Assembly (NCBI RefSeq): GCF_009883635.2
Contig: NZ_CP026115.2
Location: 5,952,001 to 6,016,000 of the forward strand
Length of the DNA: 64,000 bases
Reading direction: 5' to 3'
Origin: Pseudomonas putida
GTDB taxonomy: Bacteria; Pseudomonadota; Gammaproteobacteria; Pseudomonadales; Pseudomonadaceae
A program made the translations under genes and the position numbers. The notes below the pieces were generated by a model. That model saw only the letters and a list, made by a program, of their open reading frames with translations. It did no database searches and was not told the DNA's origin. Shown in pieces: positions 52,806 through 61,659 of the stretch. The stretch's first letter is position 1. Each line of letters begins with the position of its first letter.

Positions 52806-53405
52806 ATGAACCGCTGCCTGATGCTTGCCTTATTGCTTGCTTCCAGCACCAGCCTGGCGGCTGATGACTGGAAGATCGCCTACGACCGTGAAGGCATCCG
52901 TGTCTACCTGGCCGCGACAGCTGATTCGCCCTACCAGCAGTTCCGCGGCGTCAGTACCATGAAAGCCAGCGTGCGCACCCTCACCGACCTTCAGGAAAAC
53001 CTGCGGGTGGCGTGCAAGTGGCTGTACGCCTGCGAGCAGATGCGCCTACTGGATGTGGAGGGGGACACGACCTGGGTCTACCTGACCACCAACCTGCCGT
53101 GGCCTACCCTGCCGCGCGACATCATTCTCAAGGTCAGCACCGAACGTTTGGATGACGGCACCCTGGTGCGGCACCTGAGCGCCGAACCGAACCGCCTGCC
53201 AGAAGAGCCGGGGTTGATCCGCGTACAGCACCTGTCCGGCGAATGGGTCATGAAGCCGCTCGGCGAACGGGAAACCGAGGTGACCTACCAGTTGCAGGCA
53301 GACCCGGCGGGGGACGTGCCGGGCTGGCTGGCCAATCGCTTCGTCGTCGATGCCCCGGTGGTGACGCTGCGGACATTACGTGCGGTGGCCGAGCGCCAAC
53401 CCTGA
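52806..53405 (+). CDS. Secreted START-domain protein
   Basis: The 199-residue protein has a signal peptide (about 1-19, ending SLAA) and a START-type lipid-binding domain, with DDWKIAYDREGIRVYLA near the N terminus and WPLPRDI-like LPWPTLPRDIIL. Bacterial members are periplasmic and of unknown ligand. It is monocistronic, behind a terminator. The start at 52806 is chosen because the signal peptide begins there. Confidence 0.83.
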   Translation: MNRCLMLALLLASSTSLAADDWKIAYDREGIRVYLAATADSPYQQFRGVSTMKASVRTLTDLQENLRVACKWLYACEQMRLLDVEGDTTWVYLTTNLPWPTLPRDIILKVSTERLDDGTLVRHLSAEPNRLPEEPGLIRVQHLSGEWVMKPLGERETEVTYQLQADPAGDVPGWLANRFVVDAPVVTLRTLRAVAERQP

Positions 53406-53486
53406 GCAGCCCTTTCGCCCTGCCGCGTTTTCTGCCACTGTCGGCGCGCGACGCGGACCAGCGTGTCGCGCTTGCCAGGACTTCGC

Positions 53487-54407
53487 ATGAAAACACAAGA
53501 AAACGGCAATACCCACAAAGGTTACCGACGCATCATCCCATCGATGACCGCCCTCCTCGAATTTGAAGCGGTCGCCCGGCACAGCAGTGTCACCCTTGCG
53601 GCCCGTGAGCTGGGCGTGACCCAGGCGGCGGTGAGCAAGCAGATCCGGCAGCTCGAGGATAACCTTGGGGTACAGCTGTTCCAGCGGCTGCACCGCGGTA
53701 TCCGCCTGACCAGCGAAGGCCAGGCGATGTTCGCAGTAATGTCGGATTCCTTGCAGAAAATCGCGGCGATGTTCGACCGCCTCAGTGAAGGCAGCGGCGA
53801 ACAGGAACTGGTGCTCAGCACCACCGCAACCTTTTCCCAGCTGCGGGTGATGCCGCGCCTGAGCAACCTGCGCGCGACCATGCCTCACGTGCGCCTGCGC
53901 CTGGCGACGCAGATGTTCACCGGCGACCTGCGCAATCACGACATCGACCTGCTGGTGCGCTACGGCAATGGCCGTTGGGAGGATGGCACTGCGTTGCAAC
54001 TGTTCGAGGAAGAGGTTTTCCCGGTGTGTTCGCCGGCCTGGCTGGCACGCAATGCCAGGCCGGACTCGCTCGAAGCCCTGTACACCGCCGACCTGCTCGA
54101 CGCCGATGCCACCACCGAGGGCTGGATGACCTGGCCGACCTGGTTCCGCGCCCTCGGAGGCAACCCGCCGAAGCTCGATTACGGGCTGCGCTGCCACCTG
54201 TACACCGACACCATCCAGGCCGCATTACACGGCCATGGCGTGGCGCTGGGTTGGGGGCGCATGCTCGATCACCTGCTGGCGTCTGGCGAACTGGTACGGC
54301 TGACCGACCTGGTGGTAAAGCCACGAGAAGCGTATTACCTGGTGGTGCCCCATGGCCGCGACACCACGGCCACGGTACTGGGGCTGGTGCAGTGGTTACG
54401 CAGCTGA
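53487..54407 (+). CDS. LysR-type regulator (GcvA-like)
   Basis: The 306-residue protein has an HTH with IPSMTALLEFEAVARHSSVTLAARELGVTQAAVSKQIRQLED and a type-2 periplasmic-binding-like effector domain; HGVALGWGRMLDHLL near the C terminus is typical of the GcvA-like branch. The regulated gene is unknown: sodC is convergent to it and the START gene is on the same strand upstream. CCAGGA precedes the ATG at 53487. Confidence 0.85.
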   Translation: MKTQENGNTHKGYRRIIPSMTALLEFEAVARHSSVTLAARELGVTQAAVSKQIRQLEDNLGVQLFQRLHRGIRLTSEGQAMFAVMSDSLQKIAAMFDRLSEGSGEQELVLSTTATFSQLRVMPRLSNLRATMPHVRLRLATQMFTGDLRNHDIDLLVRYGNGRWEDGTALQLFEEEVFPVCSPAWLARNARPDSLEALYTADLLDADATTEGWMTWPTWFRALGGNPPKLDYGLRCHLYTDTIQAALHGHGVALGWGRMLDHLLASGELVRLTDLVVKPREAYYLVVPHGRDTTATVLGLVQWLRS

Positions 54408-54418
54408 GTGGCAGCCGT

Positions 54419-54440
54419 GCTTGCCGGCTCCCACAGGGAT
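54419..54440. repeat. Partial REP element
   Basis: GCTTGCCGGCTCCCACAGGG is a decayed single copy of the REP found near 1.3 kb, with only one stem half intact, in the short gap between two convergent genes. Confidence 0.6.
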
Positions 54441-54462
54441 CGGGCCAACTTCAAGAAATGGA

Positions 54463-54978
54463 TTATTGAACGACCCCGCAAGCCACGCGGGCACCACCAC
54501 CGCCCAGCTTCTCTGGATGGTCACTGTGGTTGTCGCCTCCAGCATGCACCATCAGTGCATGGCCTTTGAAATCCGTAGCTTTCAGCCGTGGCGCCAGTAC
54601 CGGGTAGGTGGCCTTGCCGTCGGAGCCCACATACAGCGCCGGCAGGTCACCACGGTGGCCACTGTCGTCATAGGGGCCTTTGTGTGCGTTGGTGGCGTCA
54701 GGGTCCCAATGCCCGCCCGCCGCGCCGGCTGGCACCGGCTTGCCGTTTTCTTCTGCCGCTGCGCATGAACCCTTCTGGTGCAGGTGGAAGCCATGTACGC
54801 CCGGCGGCAGGTCCTTGAGGTCAGGGGTGAGCACAGTGCCGTACTTGTTCTGTTCGATGCTGATGGTCCCGATCGACTTGCCCGGGCCATCCGCCCCGGC
54901 CAGCTTCAATTCCACCGTCTGCGCGGCCTGGGCGAGACCGGCCGAGGCCAGCAATGCGGTGAAGACTACTGCTTTCAT
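54463..54978 (-). CDS. sodC: Periplasmic Cu,Zn superoxide dismutase
   Basis: The 171-residue precursor has a signal peptide (about 1-18, ending AQA) and the SodC core: GFHLHQKGSC with copper-ligand His residues, GGHWDPDATNAHKGP, GDLPALYV, the GHALMVHAGGDNHSD metal segment, and the paired cysteines (GSC ... RVACGV) for the intramolecular disulfide. It removes superoxide in the periplasm. GGAGAAACGAA precedes the ATG. It is convergent to the LysR gene on the left and divergent from the one on the right. Confidence 0.97.
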   Translation of the reverse strand: MKAVVFTALLASAGLAQAAQTVELKLAGADGPGKSIGTISIEQNKYGTVLTPDLKDLPPGVHGFHLHQKGSCAAAEENGKPVPAGAAGGHWDPDATNAHKGPYDDSGHRGDLPALYVGSDGKATYPVLAPRLKATDFKGHALMVHAGGDNHSDHPEKLGGGGARVACGVVQ

Positions 54979-55105
54979 TTCGTTTCTCCATGGTTTGGGA
55001 CTGGCGGGCTTCATACCCACATAACGAGTGGGACTGCGCAGCTTGCCAGGCATTCCATTCAGCCACAGACTGAAACACTTCCCTTGCCGCCCGGAGCCCG
55101 TTCGC

Positions 55106-55969
55106 GTGTCCCTCAAAGCCCTGCGCACCCTGGTGACCATCGCCCGCCACGGCACCTTCGCCCGTGCCGCCGACCTGCTCAGCCTCACCCCTTCGGCCGT
55201 GAGCCTGCACATCAAGACCCTCGAAGACGAGCTCAAGGTCGCGCTGTTCGACCGCAGCCGTCGCCAGGTAGTGCTGACCGAAGCCGGGCAGCTGGCGGTG
55301 GCGCGGGCCGAGCACATCCTCGGCGCCTATGACGAACTGGCCGATGCCCTGGCCAGCGGCCCGAGCCTGCGTGGCCGGCTGCGCCTGGGGGCGATCCACA
55401 CGGTCCTGGCCCGACGCCTGCCCAAGGCCCTGGTGTGGATCAAGGCACATCACCCGGAACTGCACATCAGCGTGAACTCAGGGATGTCGGCCGAGCTTGC
55501 ACGGCGCGTCGAAGATGGCGAGCTGGATGCAGCGATCACCACAGAGCCGGTCAGTCCCTACCCGCAGAACCTGATTTTCACGCCGCTGTTCGAGGACCGC
55601 TTCTGGGCCATCGCCAGCCCCGAACTGGCAGGCCAGAGCCTGCCGCAGCTGCTGGCCAGCCAACCGTTCCTGCGCTTCGACAAGCGTGCCTGGGCCGGGC
55701 GACAGATCGAGCAGGAGCTGCGCCGCCAACATTTGCAGGTCAGTGAGCAGATGGAGCTGGACAGCCAGGAAGCACTGGCGCGCATGGCGGTGATGGGGCT
55801 GGGGGTGGCGATCATTCCCATGGCCGATGACGACCTGCAACGCTTGCCGCCGGCCACCTGCCTGCCCTTTGGCGAGCCACAACTGGTACGGCGGGTGGTG
55901 TTGCTGGAACACGAAAAGAGCCAGCGCCGGCACCTCAGTGCGGTGTTGAGGACCGCCATGGACGCGTAA
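55106..55969 (+). CDS. LysR-type regulator divergent from sodC
   Basis: The 287-residue LysR protein has an N-terminal HTH (VSLKALRTLVTIARHGTFARAADLLSLTPSAVSLHIKTLE) and an effector domain ending in GLGVAIIPM. The start is a GTG at 55106 with GGAG ten bases upstream; the upstream codons to 55028 are not typical of the family. It lies divergent to sodC and immediately before an AEC transporter on the same strand, either of which may be its target. Confidence 0.84.
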   Translation: MSLKALRTLVTIARHGTFARAADLLSLTPSAVSLHIKTLEDELKVALFDRSRRQVVLTEAGQLAVARAEHILGAYDELADALASGPSLRGRLRLGAIHTVLARRLPKALVWIKAHHPELHISVNSGMSAELARRVEDGELDAAITTEPVSPYPQNLIFTPLFEDRFWAIASPELAGQSLPQLLASQPFLRFDKRAWAGRQIEQELRRQHLQVSEQMELDSQEALARMAVMGLGVAIIPMADDDLQRLPPATCLPFGEPQLVRRVVLLEHEKSQRRHLSAVLRTAMDA

Positions 55970-56068
55970 AGGTACAGTTTTCCTCAACAGTCAGTGAAGA
56001 AATCAACGTTTTTCCCAATCAGTCAGCCACGCTAACCTGTGCCCGTACCCGACCACGGAACGACCACC

Positions 56069-56986
56069 ATGCTTCACCTGCTGCTGACCACACTCGTGCC
56101 CATCATCTTGCTCATTGCCCTGGGCACCTTCCTGCGCATCCGCGGCTTCCTCGCCGAGTCGTTCTGGCCGGGCGCCGAACGCCTGAGCTATTACGTGTTG
56201 CTGCCCTCGCTGTTTCTCCACGGCCTGGCCACGGCCAATCTCGATGGCGTGCCGGTGCTGGGCATGGTCGGTGTACTGATGCTTTCTACCTTGCTAGGCG
56301 CCGTGCTGCTGGTGCTCTACCAGGGTGCAGTGAACCACGACGGCGCCGACTTCACCTCGGTGTTCCAGGGCGGCGTGCGCTTCAACAACTACATCGGCGC
56401 CACTCTCGCCGCCGGCATCTACGGCAGCGCCGGGATTGCACTGGCTGCGGTGGCCAACGCCGCCATCGTGCCCTTGGTCAATCTGCTCTGCGTGCTGGTA
56501 TTTGCCCGCTTCAGTGCACGCCACAGCTCCCCGGCAACGGTGTTGCGGGCCATCTTCGCCAACCCGCTGATCGTCGGCTGCGCCGGGGGCCTGTTGTTGC
56601 GGGTCACCGGCCTGGGCTTGCCGGCCGGCCTTGAACCCACGGTCAAGGCGCTGGGCCAGGCTGCCCTGCCCTTGGGCCTGCTGTGCGTGGGCGCCGCGCT
56701 CGGCGGCGCCAGTCTCGGCCAACAAGTTCGGCCATTGCTGGCGGCATCGGCTTTCAAGTTCCTGGTCATGCCGCTGACCACCTGGGGCCTGTGCCGCCTG
56801 CTTGGGTTGAGCGGCCAGGCAGCGGTTGTGGCGGTGCTGTTCCAGGCTTTGCCGACCGCTTCATCGTCTTACGTGATGGCGCGGCAGATGGGCGGCAATG
56901 CGCCGCTGATGGCCACCATCATCGCCCTGCAGACCGTGCTGGCTGCCGCGACCTTGCCTTTGGTGCTAATGCTTACGCTGAAGTGA
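56069..56986 (+). CDS. AEC-family auxin-efflux-carrier-like transporter
   Basis: The 305-residue protein has about ten membrane segments and the AEC (auxin efflux carrier/malonate permease-like) features, including YYVLLPSLFLHGLA, FNNYIGATLAAGIYG, and ALPLGLLCVGAAL before the second half. Substrates of bacterial members include organic and amino acids. It follows the LysR gene by 99 bases. Its relation to MdcF is only at family level and it is far from the mdc operon. Confidence 0.85.
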   Translation: MLHLLLTTLVPIILLIALGTFLRIRGFLAESFWPGAERLSYYVLLPSLFLHGLATANLDGVPVLGMVGVLMLSTLLGAVLLVLYQGAVNHDGADFTSVFQGGVRFNNYIGATLAAGIYGSAGIALAAVANAAIVPLVNLLCVLVFARFSARHSSPATVLRAIFANPLIVGCAGGLLLRVTGLGLPAGLEPTVKALGQAALPLGLLCVGAALGGASLGQQVRPLLAASAFKFLVMPLTTWGLCRLLGLSGQAAVVAVLFQALPTASSSYVMARQMGGNAPLMATIIALQTVLAAATLPLVLMLTLK

Positions 56987-57034
56987 TTGCGCTTGGCTAG
57001 ACTGTGACTCAGCACACACTTCGGAAAATTGACC

Positions 57035-57646
57035 ATGCGCCTCTCGTGGATGCTGATCGGCTTGACCTCGGCCCTGCTCGCAGGCCCTTTGCATGCCGCC
57101 GACAGTGCCAAGGCGGCAGTGGCCGAGGACAAGGCGGAAAACCTCGAGAAGAAGGTGGTGGAGGATGCTGCACCGCCGAAAAAGGCGGAAACCATCACCC
57201 CTGGCGAAGTACAAGCGGTGGACCCTGCAGGCCAGGCGCCGATGGATGACAGCATTACCTGCCTGGCACGCACCATCTATTGGGAAGCCAAGGGTGCCGA
57301 CGCCGAAGACATGAGCGCGGTGGCCAGCGTGGTGATCAACCGGCTGGGCAAGGATGGCTTCCCTGACACCATCTGCGGGGTGGTCAAGCAAGGCGTGGAA
57401 ACCAAATCCTGCCAGTTTTCCTGGTGGTGTGACGGCCGCCCGGACCAGGTCGAGGAAAAGGACCGCTACGACATTGCCAAGGAAATCGCCCGCAAGGCCC
57501 TGAACCAGCAACTCAAGGACAGTACTGGCGGCGCGCTGTACTTCCATGACCGCCAGGTACACCCGAGCTGGGCCAAGGCCTATCGCAAGACCGCCGAGAC
57601 CCGGCACTTCCTGTTCTACAAGCCGAATCAGGAACTGGCGCGCTGA
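57035..57646 (+). CDS. Periplasmic cell wall hydrolase (SleB-type)
   Basis: The 203-residue protein has a signal peptide (about 1-21), a charged Ala/Lys/Glu-rich linker (about 22-70), and a SleB-like Hydrolase_2 domain with CLARTIYWEAKG (catalytic Glu), AVASVVINRLG, FPDTICGVVKQG and FSWWCDGR. It should act as a lytic transglycosylase on peptidoglycan. The start at 57035 is the ATG at the signal peptide; the family normally ends with the His-containing segment seen here (RHFLFYKP). Confidence 0.88.
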   Translation: MRLSWMLIGLTSALLAGPLHAADSAKAAVAEDKAENLEKKVVEDAAPPKKAETITPGEVQAVDPAGQAPMDDSITCLARTIYWEAKGADAEDMSAVASVVINRLGKDGFPDTICGVVKQGVETKSCQFSWWCDGRPDQVEEKDRYDIAKEIARKALNQQLKDSTGGALYFHDRQVHPSWAKAYRKTAETRHFLFYKPNQELAR

Positions 57647-57811
57647 TCCGCCACTGCACTTTTCTGGCGCTCACCGGTCTACTCCCTCTTTTGCCGCCCG
57701 CAAGTCATTGCTGGCGTTATCGATGCTTTGCACGAGACTGGGCCAAAAGCCTCGCGCTTGTGTAGGATGAGCAGCGCATACCAAGACGCTGCCAGTCACA
57801 GGGAGATCCAC

Positions 57812-58663
57812 ATGCGCGTCCTGTCATCCGTTGCTGCCTTGTCGCTGGGCCTGGTCCTGTCGACCGGGGCCCTGGCCGTCACCGGCGAAGAGGCGCAGCT
57901 GATCGATTCGATCAATACCTACCGCAGCCAGGCCCAGCGCTGCGGGGACCAGGTGTCGGTGGAACTGCCGCCGCTCAACAGCGACACGCGCCTGGCGCTG
58001 TCGCCGGAGGGCACTCGCGACCTGCAGCAGGCCATGAGCCGCGCTGCCTACCCGATGGTCAACGTCCAGGCCATCAGCCTGTCCGGCCCACGTGATGCGA
58101 ACGCTGCCATGAATGCCATCAAGGAGAGCTTCTGCCAGGTGGTGCTCGATCCGCAGTTTGTCGACATCGGCGTCAGCCAGGAAGGCCGCGACTGGCGCAT
58201 CGTGCTGGCCCGGCCCTTGCTCAGCGGGCGCCTGGGTGACTGGCAGGCTGAGGGGCAGAAGCTGCTGCAGGCCATCAATGTCGCACGCAAGGCCCCCCGC
58301 CAATGCGGCGGCCAGCCGTTTGCCGCAGCCCCTGCGCTGAGCTGGAGCACGGCGCTGGCGGGCGTGGCAGCCAGCCATACACGGGCCATGGCCAACCAGA
58401 ACTTCTTCGACCATATCGACAAGGAGGGACGCACGCCGGGTGACCGGGCAGAACTGGCCGGCTACCTGTACCAGCAGATCGGCGAAGACATCGCCGCCGG
58501 GCGCGACACCGCGCAGAAGGTGGTGGATGGCTGGCTCGACAGCCCCGGCCACTGCGCCACCCTGATGAACCCGGACTTCCGCGAAATGGGCGCAGCCTAT
58601 GCGGTAGACCCGAAGAGCGATGCCGGCATCTACTGGACCGGCCTGTTTGGCACGCCGCAATGA
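57812..58663 (+). CDS. Secreted CAP-domain protein
   Basis: The 283-residue protein has a signal peptide (about 1-22) and a CAP/SCP domain in its second half (about 155-280) with SHTRAMANQNFFDHIDKEG, GEDIAAG and WLDSPGHCATLMNP, containing the typical His-Glu-His set. The first half starts with a similar motif (EEAQLIDSINTYR) and looks like a degenerate duplicate of the first CAP helix. Function is unknown. Its end overlaps the convergent regulator gene by 34 bases. Confidence 0.84.
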   Translation: MRVLSSVAALSLGLVLSTGALAVTGEEAQLIDSINTYRSQAQRCGDQVSVELPPLNSDTRLALSPEGTRDLQQAMSRAAYPMVNVQAISLSGPRDANAAMNAIKESFCQVVLDPQFVDIGVSQEGRDWRIVLARPLLSGRLGDWQAEGQKLLQAINVARKAPRQCGGQPFAAAPALSWSTALAGVAASHTRAMANQNFFDHIDKEGRTPGDRAELAGYLYQQIGEDIAAGRDTAQKVVDGWLDSPGHCATLMNPDFREMGAAYAVDPKSDAGIYWTGLFGTPQ

Positions 58664-59628
58664 CCGTTTGAGCTACGCAGCGCCAGCGCCGTGCAGCCAA
58701 ACCGCCGCCGCACGCACTTGCCCAGGTAGCTGGCATCGCCCAGTCCGACCTCATCGGCGATCTGCGCCAGGCTGTGGCTGGAGTTGAGCAATCGCCAGCG
58801 CGCCTGCTGCAGGCGCATCTCCAGCCACCAGGCCTTGGCGCTCATGCCGTGGCTGGCCTGGAACTGGCGGTCCAGCTGACGCCGACTGATGCCGAGCTCC
58901 GCAGCCAGCTGTTCGATCGACCCTTGTGCACCCAGGTGATGACGCATCAGCGCCAGCGCGCGCTGCACGTGGCGCCCCTGCCCGGCGCCGGCCTCCAGTG
59001 AGCGCAGGGCATGGCGGCTGTCTCGCGATTCGTCCACCAGCATGTCGGCCAGGCCCTTGAGCGCCCGGGCACGCCCGCAGGCGCCCGCCAGCAGTGCCAC
59101 CGCCAGGTCGAGGGCTGCCGTGCCGCCGGCACAGGTGATACGCGCCCCGTCGATGCAGTACAACTGCTCGCGCAGCACCTGCAGCTGCGGGAAGGATGCC
59201 CGAAACTCCGCCTCATGGCGCCAGTGCACCACGACCTTGTGCCCGTCCAGCAGGCCGCAGGCGGCCAGCAGGAAGGCAGCGTTGTCGATGGCGACCAGTT
59301 TCACCCCCGCCCTGGCCGCACGCTTGAGCAGGGGTTTGTAGCACGGCGCCAACGCAGCCGTGGCTTCGGCATTGCGGCTGCCGAACAGCACCAGGTAGTC
59401 GTAGTCTTCCCACTGCAACTGTTCGGCAATGGCCTGCACCTGCAGCACCGCACCACTGCTTGACGGCACGGGCTCGCCGGTCAGGCTGGCAACGGTCCAG
59501 CTGCAGTAGCGCTGCTGGCTGTAGTCCTCGTCGTCGGCGCTGAAGCGCAGCTTGTCGAGAAACGCACCGAACGGCAGCAAGGCGAAGTCCGGCAGCGGCA
59601 GGATCAGCAGGCGGATATCAGGGGTCAT
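58630..59628 (-). CDS. GATase1-like/AraC-family regulator (GlxA type)
   Basis: The 332-residue protein joins an N-terminal DJ-1/PfpI-like (class I glutamine amidotransferase-like) sensor domain (about 1-190, including GGTAALDLAVALLAG) to a C-terminal AraC double HTH (about 225-325, with IEQLAAELGISRRQLDRQF and LAQIADEVGLGDASYLGKCVRR). The layout is that of GlxA, CdhR and ArgR-type activators of amine and amino-acid catabolism. It is divergent from a LysE exporter, a plausible target. The 3' end overlaps the CAP gene. Confidence 0.88.
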   Translation of the reverse strand: MTPDIRLLILPLPDFALLPFGAFLDKLRFSADDEDYSQQRYCSWTVASLTGEPVPSSSGAVLQVQAIAEQLQWEDYDYLVLFGSRNAEATAALAPCYKPLLKRAARAGVKLVAIDNAAFLLAACGLLDGHKVVVHWRHEAEFRASFPQLQVLREQLYCIDGARITCAGGTAALDLAVALLAGACGRARALKGLADMLVDESRDSRHALRSLEAGAGQGRHVQRALALMRHHLGAQGSIEQLAAELGISRRQLDRQFQASHGMSAKAWWLEMRLQQARWRLLNSSHSLAQIADEVGLGDASYLGKCVRRRFGCTALALRSSNGHCGVPNRPVQ

Positions 59629-59730
59629 TCAAAACAGGTCCAGAAAACACCATTGAATGTCCAGATCATACCCTGTACTTGCAGTGCCGTCCCATAGACT
59701 GGCTGCTCGTGAATACCTGAGGCGCCCATC

Positions 59731-60342
59731 ATGGCTCTGGATACCTGGTTCATCTACCTGCTGGCGAGCATCGGCCTGTCGCTGACCCCCGGCCCGAACA
59801 GTCTGCTCGCCCTGACCCACGGCGCACTGTACGGCGCGCGCCGCACGCTGTTCACCATCGTCGGCGGGGTGTTCGGCTTCAGTGCACTGATTGCCCTGGC
59901 GATGTTCGGGCTGACGGCGCTGCTGCAAACGTCGGCCTCGGTGCTGACCGTGCTCAAATGGGTGGGGGGAGCCTATCTGGTGTGGCTGGGCATCCAGCTC
60001 TGGCGCAGCCCTGCCCTGCATCTGGAGGTAAACGAGCGCGCTGCCCGCCTAAGCAACCTGGGGATGTTCCGCCAAGGACTGCTGTCGGCTATCGCCAACC
60101 CCAAGGTACTGTTGTTCTACGGTGCCTTCCTGCCGCAGTTCATCGACCCACAGCGTGGGCTGTTGCTGCAGTTCGTGATCATGGCGGCGACCTTTGCCAG
60201 CGTGGAATGCGTGGTCGAATACGTACTGGCGCGCCTGGCGTTTCGCATCCGCCCCTGGCTGGCCAAGGGCGGCAAAGGGTTCAATCGCTGCTGCGGGAGC
60301 CTGTTTGCATTGATTGGCGTGGCTTTGCCGCTGGGCCGTTGA
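59731..60342 (+). CDS. LysE/RhtB-family amino acid exporter
   Basis: The 203-residue protein has about six hydrophobic segments and the LysE family start SLTPGPNSLLALTHGALYG, plus the GGAYLVWLGIQLWR and NPKVLLFYGAFLPQF motifs. Members export amino acids such as threonine, homoserine or lysine, and relieve overload. It is divergent from the GATase1/AraC regulator with about 100 bases between them. Confidence 0.92.
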   Translation: MALDTWFIYLLASIGLSLTPGPNSLLALTHGALYGARRTLFTIVGGVFGFSALIALAMFGLTALLQTSASVLTVLKWVGGAYLVWLGIQLWRSPALHLEVNERAARLSNLGMFRQGLLSAIANPKVLLFYGAFLPQFIDPQRGLLLQFVIMAATFASVECVVEYVLARLAFRIRPWLAKGGKGFNRCCGSLFALIGVALPLGR

Positions 60343-60346
60343 TGGC

Positions 60347-61546
60347 TCAAGTGCGCCGCGCAACCAGCAGGAAGATGACCAGGGCCATGCCCGGCAATGC
60401 CGCCCCCACCAGCACCACACCGTGCCACCCCTGCTGGGCGAACACCGCGCTGGCCACCGCCGAACCCATTGCCCCGCCCAGGAAGATGCTGGTCATGTAC
60501 AGCGCATTCAGCCGCCCACGGCTGGCCGGGTCCAGGGCATAGACTTCACGCTGGCCTATTACCATGTTCATCTGCACCGCAAAATCCAGCAGCACCCCGG
60601 TCAGCCCCAGGCCGATCACGCTGTAGCCGGGCGCCGTCAGCCCCAGCAGCAGCGCCAGCGGCGCCAACACCAGCGCCAGCAACGAACCGGCACGGGCATG
60701 GCCGGCGTCGGCCAGGCGGCCGGCCATCGGCGCGGCGATAGCGCCGACCGCGCCGACCAGGGCGAACAAGGCGATCTGGCTTTGCGACAGGCCGTGCTCA
60801 CTGGCCAAGGCCAGTGGCACTGCAGTCCAGTACAGGCTGAACGCCGCGAACATCAATGCCTGGTACAGCGAGCGTTGGCGCAACACCGGGTATTGGCGCA
60901 GCAGGGCAACCAAGGACAGCATCAGCCCGGTATAACTGGCCTTGTGCTCAGGCACCCGGCGCGGCAGGGTCAGCGCCAGCAGCAAGATGATCGCCAACAT
61001 CAGGCCAGCAGCGCCGATGAACACCGTGCGCCAGCCAAAGTGGTCGGCGACCAGGCTCGACAGCGGCCGCGCCAGCAGAATGCCCAGCAGCAGGCCGCCC
61101 ATGATGTTGCCGACCACCCGCCCGCGCGCTTGCTCAGGCGCAAGGTGCGCGGCCAACGGGATGAGCATCTGCACGGCCACCGAACTGAAACCGATCAGCA
61201 AGGCATAGACCAGGAACAGTTGCCCTTGGCCGCTGCTGCTGGTCCCCGCCAGCAACAGGCTGACGCAGGCCAGTACGGCGGTGACGATCATCAACCGGCG
61301 GTTTTCCACCAGGTCAGCCAGTGGCACCAGCAACAGCAGGCCCAGTGCGTAGCCCAACTGGGTCAGCGACACGATCAGGCTGGCGCGCTCGGTGGACAGG
61401 CCCAGGTCCGGGGCGATCAGCCCGACGATGGGCTGCGCGTAATAGATATTGGCAACGATTGCGCCACAACAGAACGCCAGCAGCGCGACCAGGGCACGGC
61501 TCAGGCCGGCATGGGCTGGCGGTGCAGCAGCAAGGGAGGAATTCAT
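60347..61546 (-). CDS. MFS transporter (DHA1 drug-efflux type)
   Basis: The 399-residue protein has about 12 membrane segments with a motif A loop as LADLVENRRLM and a motif in the fifth helix, GNIMGGLLLGILLARPLSS. Likely role is efflux of drugs or metabolites. The start at 61546 follows GAGGTACC at a reasonable distance; the upstream frame to 61684 is not supported. It is followed downstream by the convergent LysE gene after five bases and is on the same strand as the LysR gene at its 5' side. Confidence 0.86.
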   Translation of the reverse strand: MNSSLAAAPPAHAGLSRALVALLAFCCGAIVANIYYAQPIVGLIAPDLGLSTERASLIVSLTQLGYALGLLLLVPLADLVENRRLMIVTAVLACVSLLLAGTSSSGQGQLFLVYALLIGFSSVAVQMLIPLAAHLAPEQARGRVVGNIMGGLLLGILLARPLSSLVADHFGWRTVFIGAAGLMLAIILLLALTLPRRVPEHKASYTGLMLSLVALLRQYPVLRQRSLYQALMFAAFSLYWTAVPLALASEHGLSQSQIALFALVGAVGAIAAPMAGRLADAGHARAGSLLALVLAPLALLLGLTAPGYSVIGLGLTGVLLDFAVQMNMVIGQREVYALDPASRGRLNALYMTSIFLGGAMGSAVASAVFAQQGWHGVVLVGAALPGMALVIFLLVARRT

Positions 61547-61659
61547 GCGAGGTACCTCGGCATCGGGTTGGAATATGCCAGGCACCTTACCGAGCGCTTG
61601 CCAACGAGAGAATCCGGTTCCGGCGCAACGGGGCTTTGCGCCAGGCGCAACGGCTGGGA

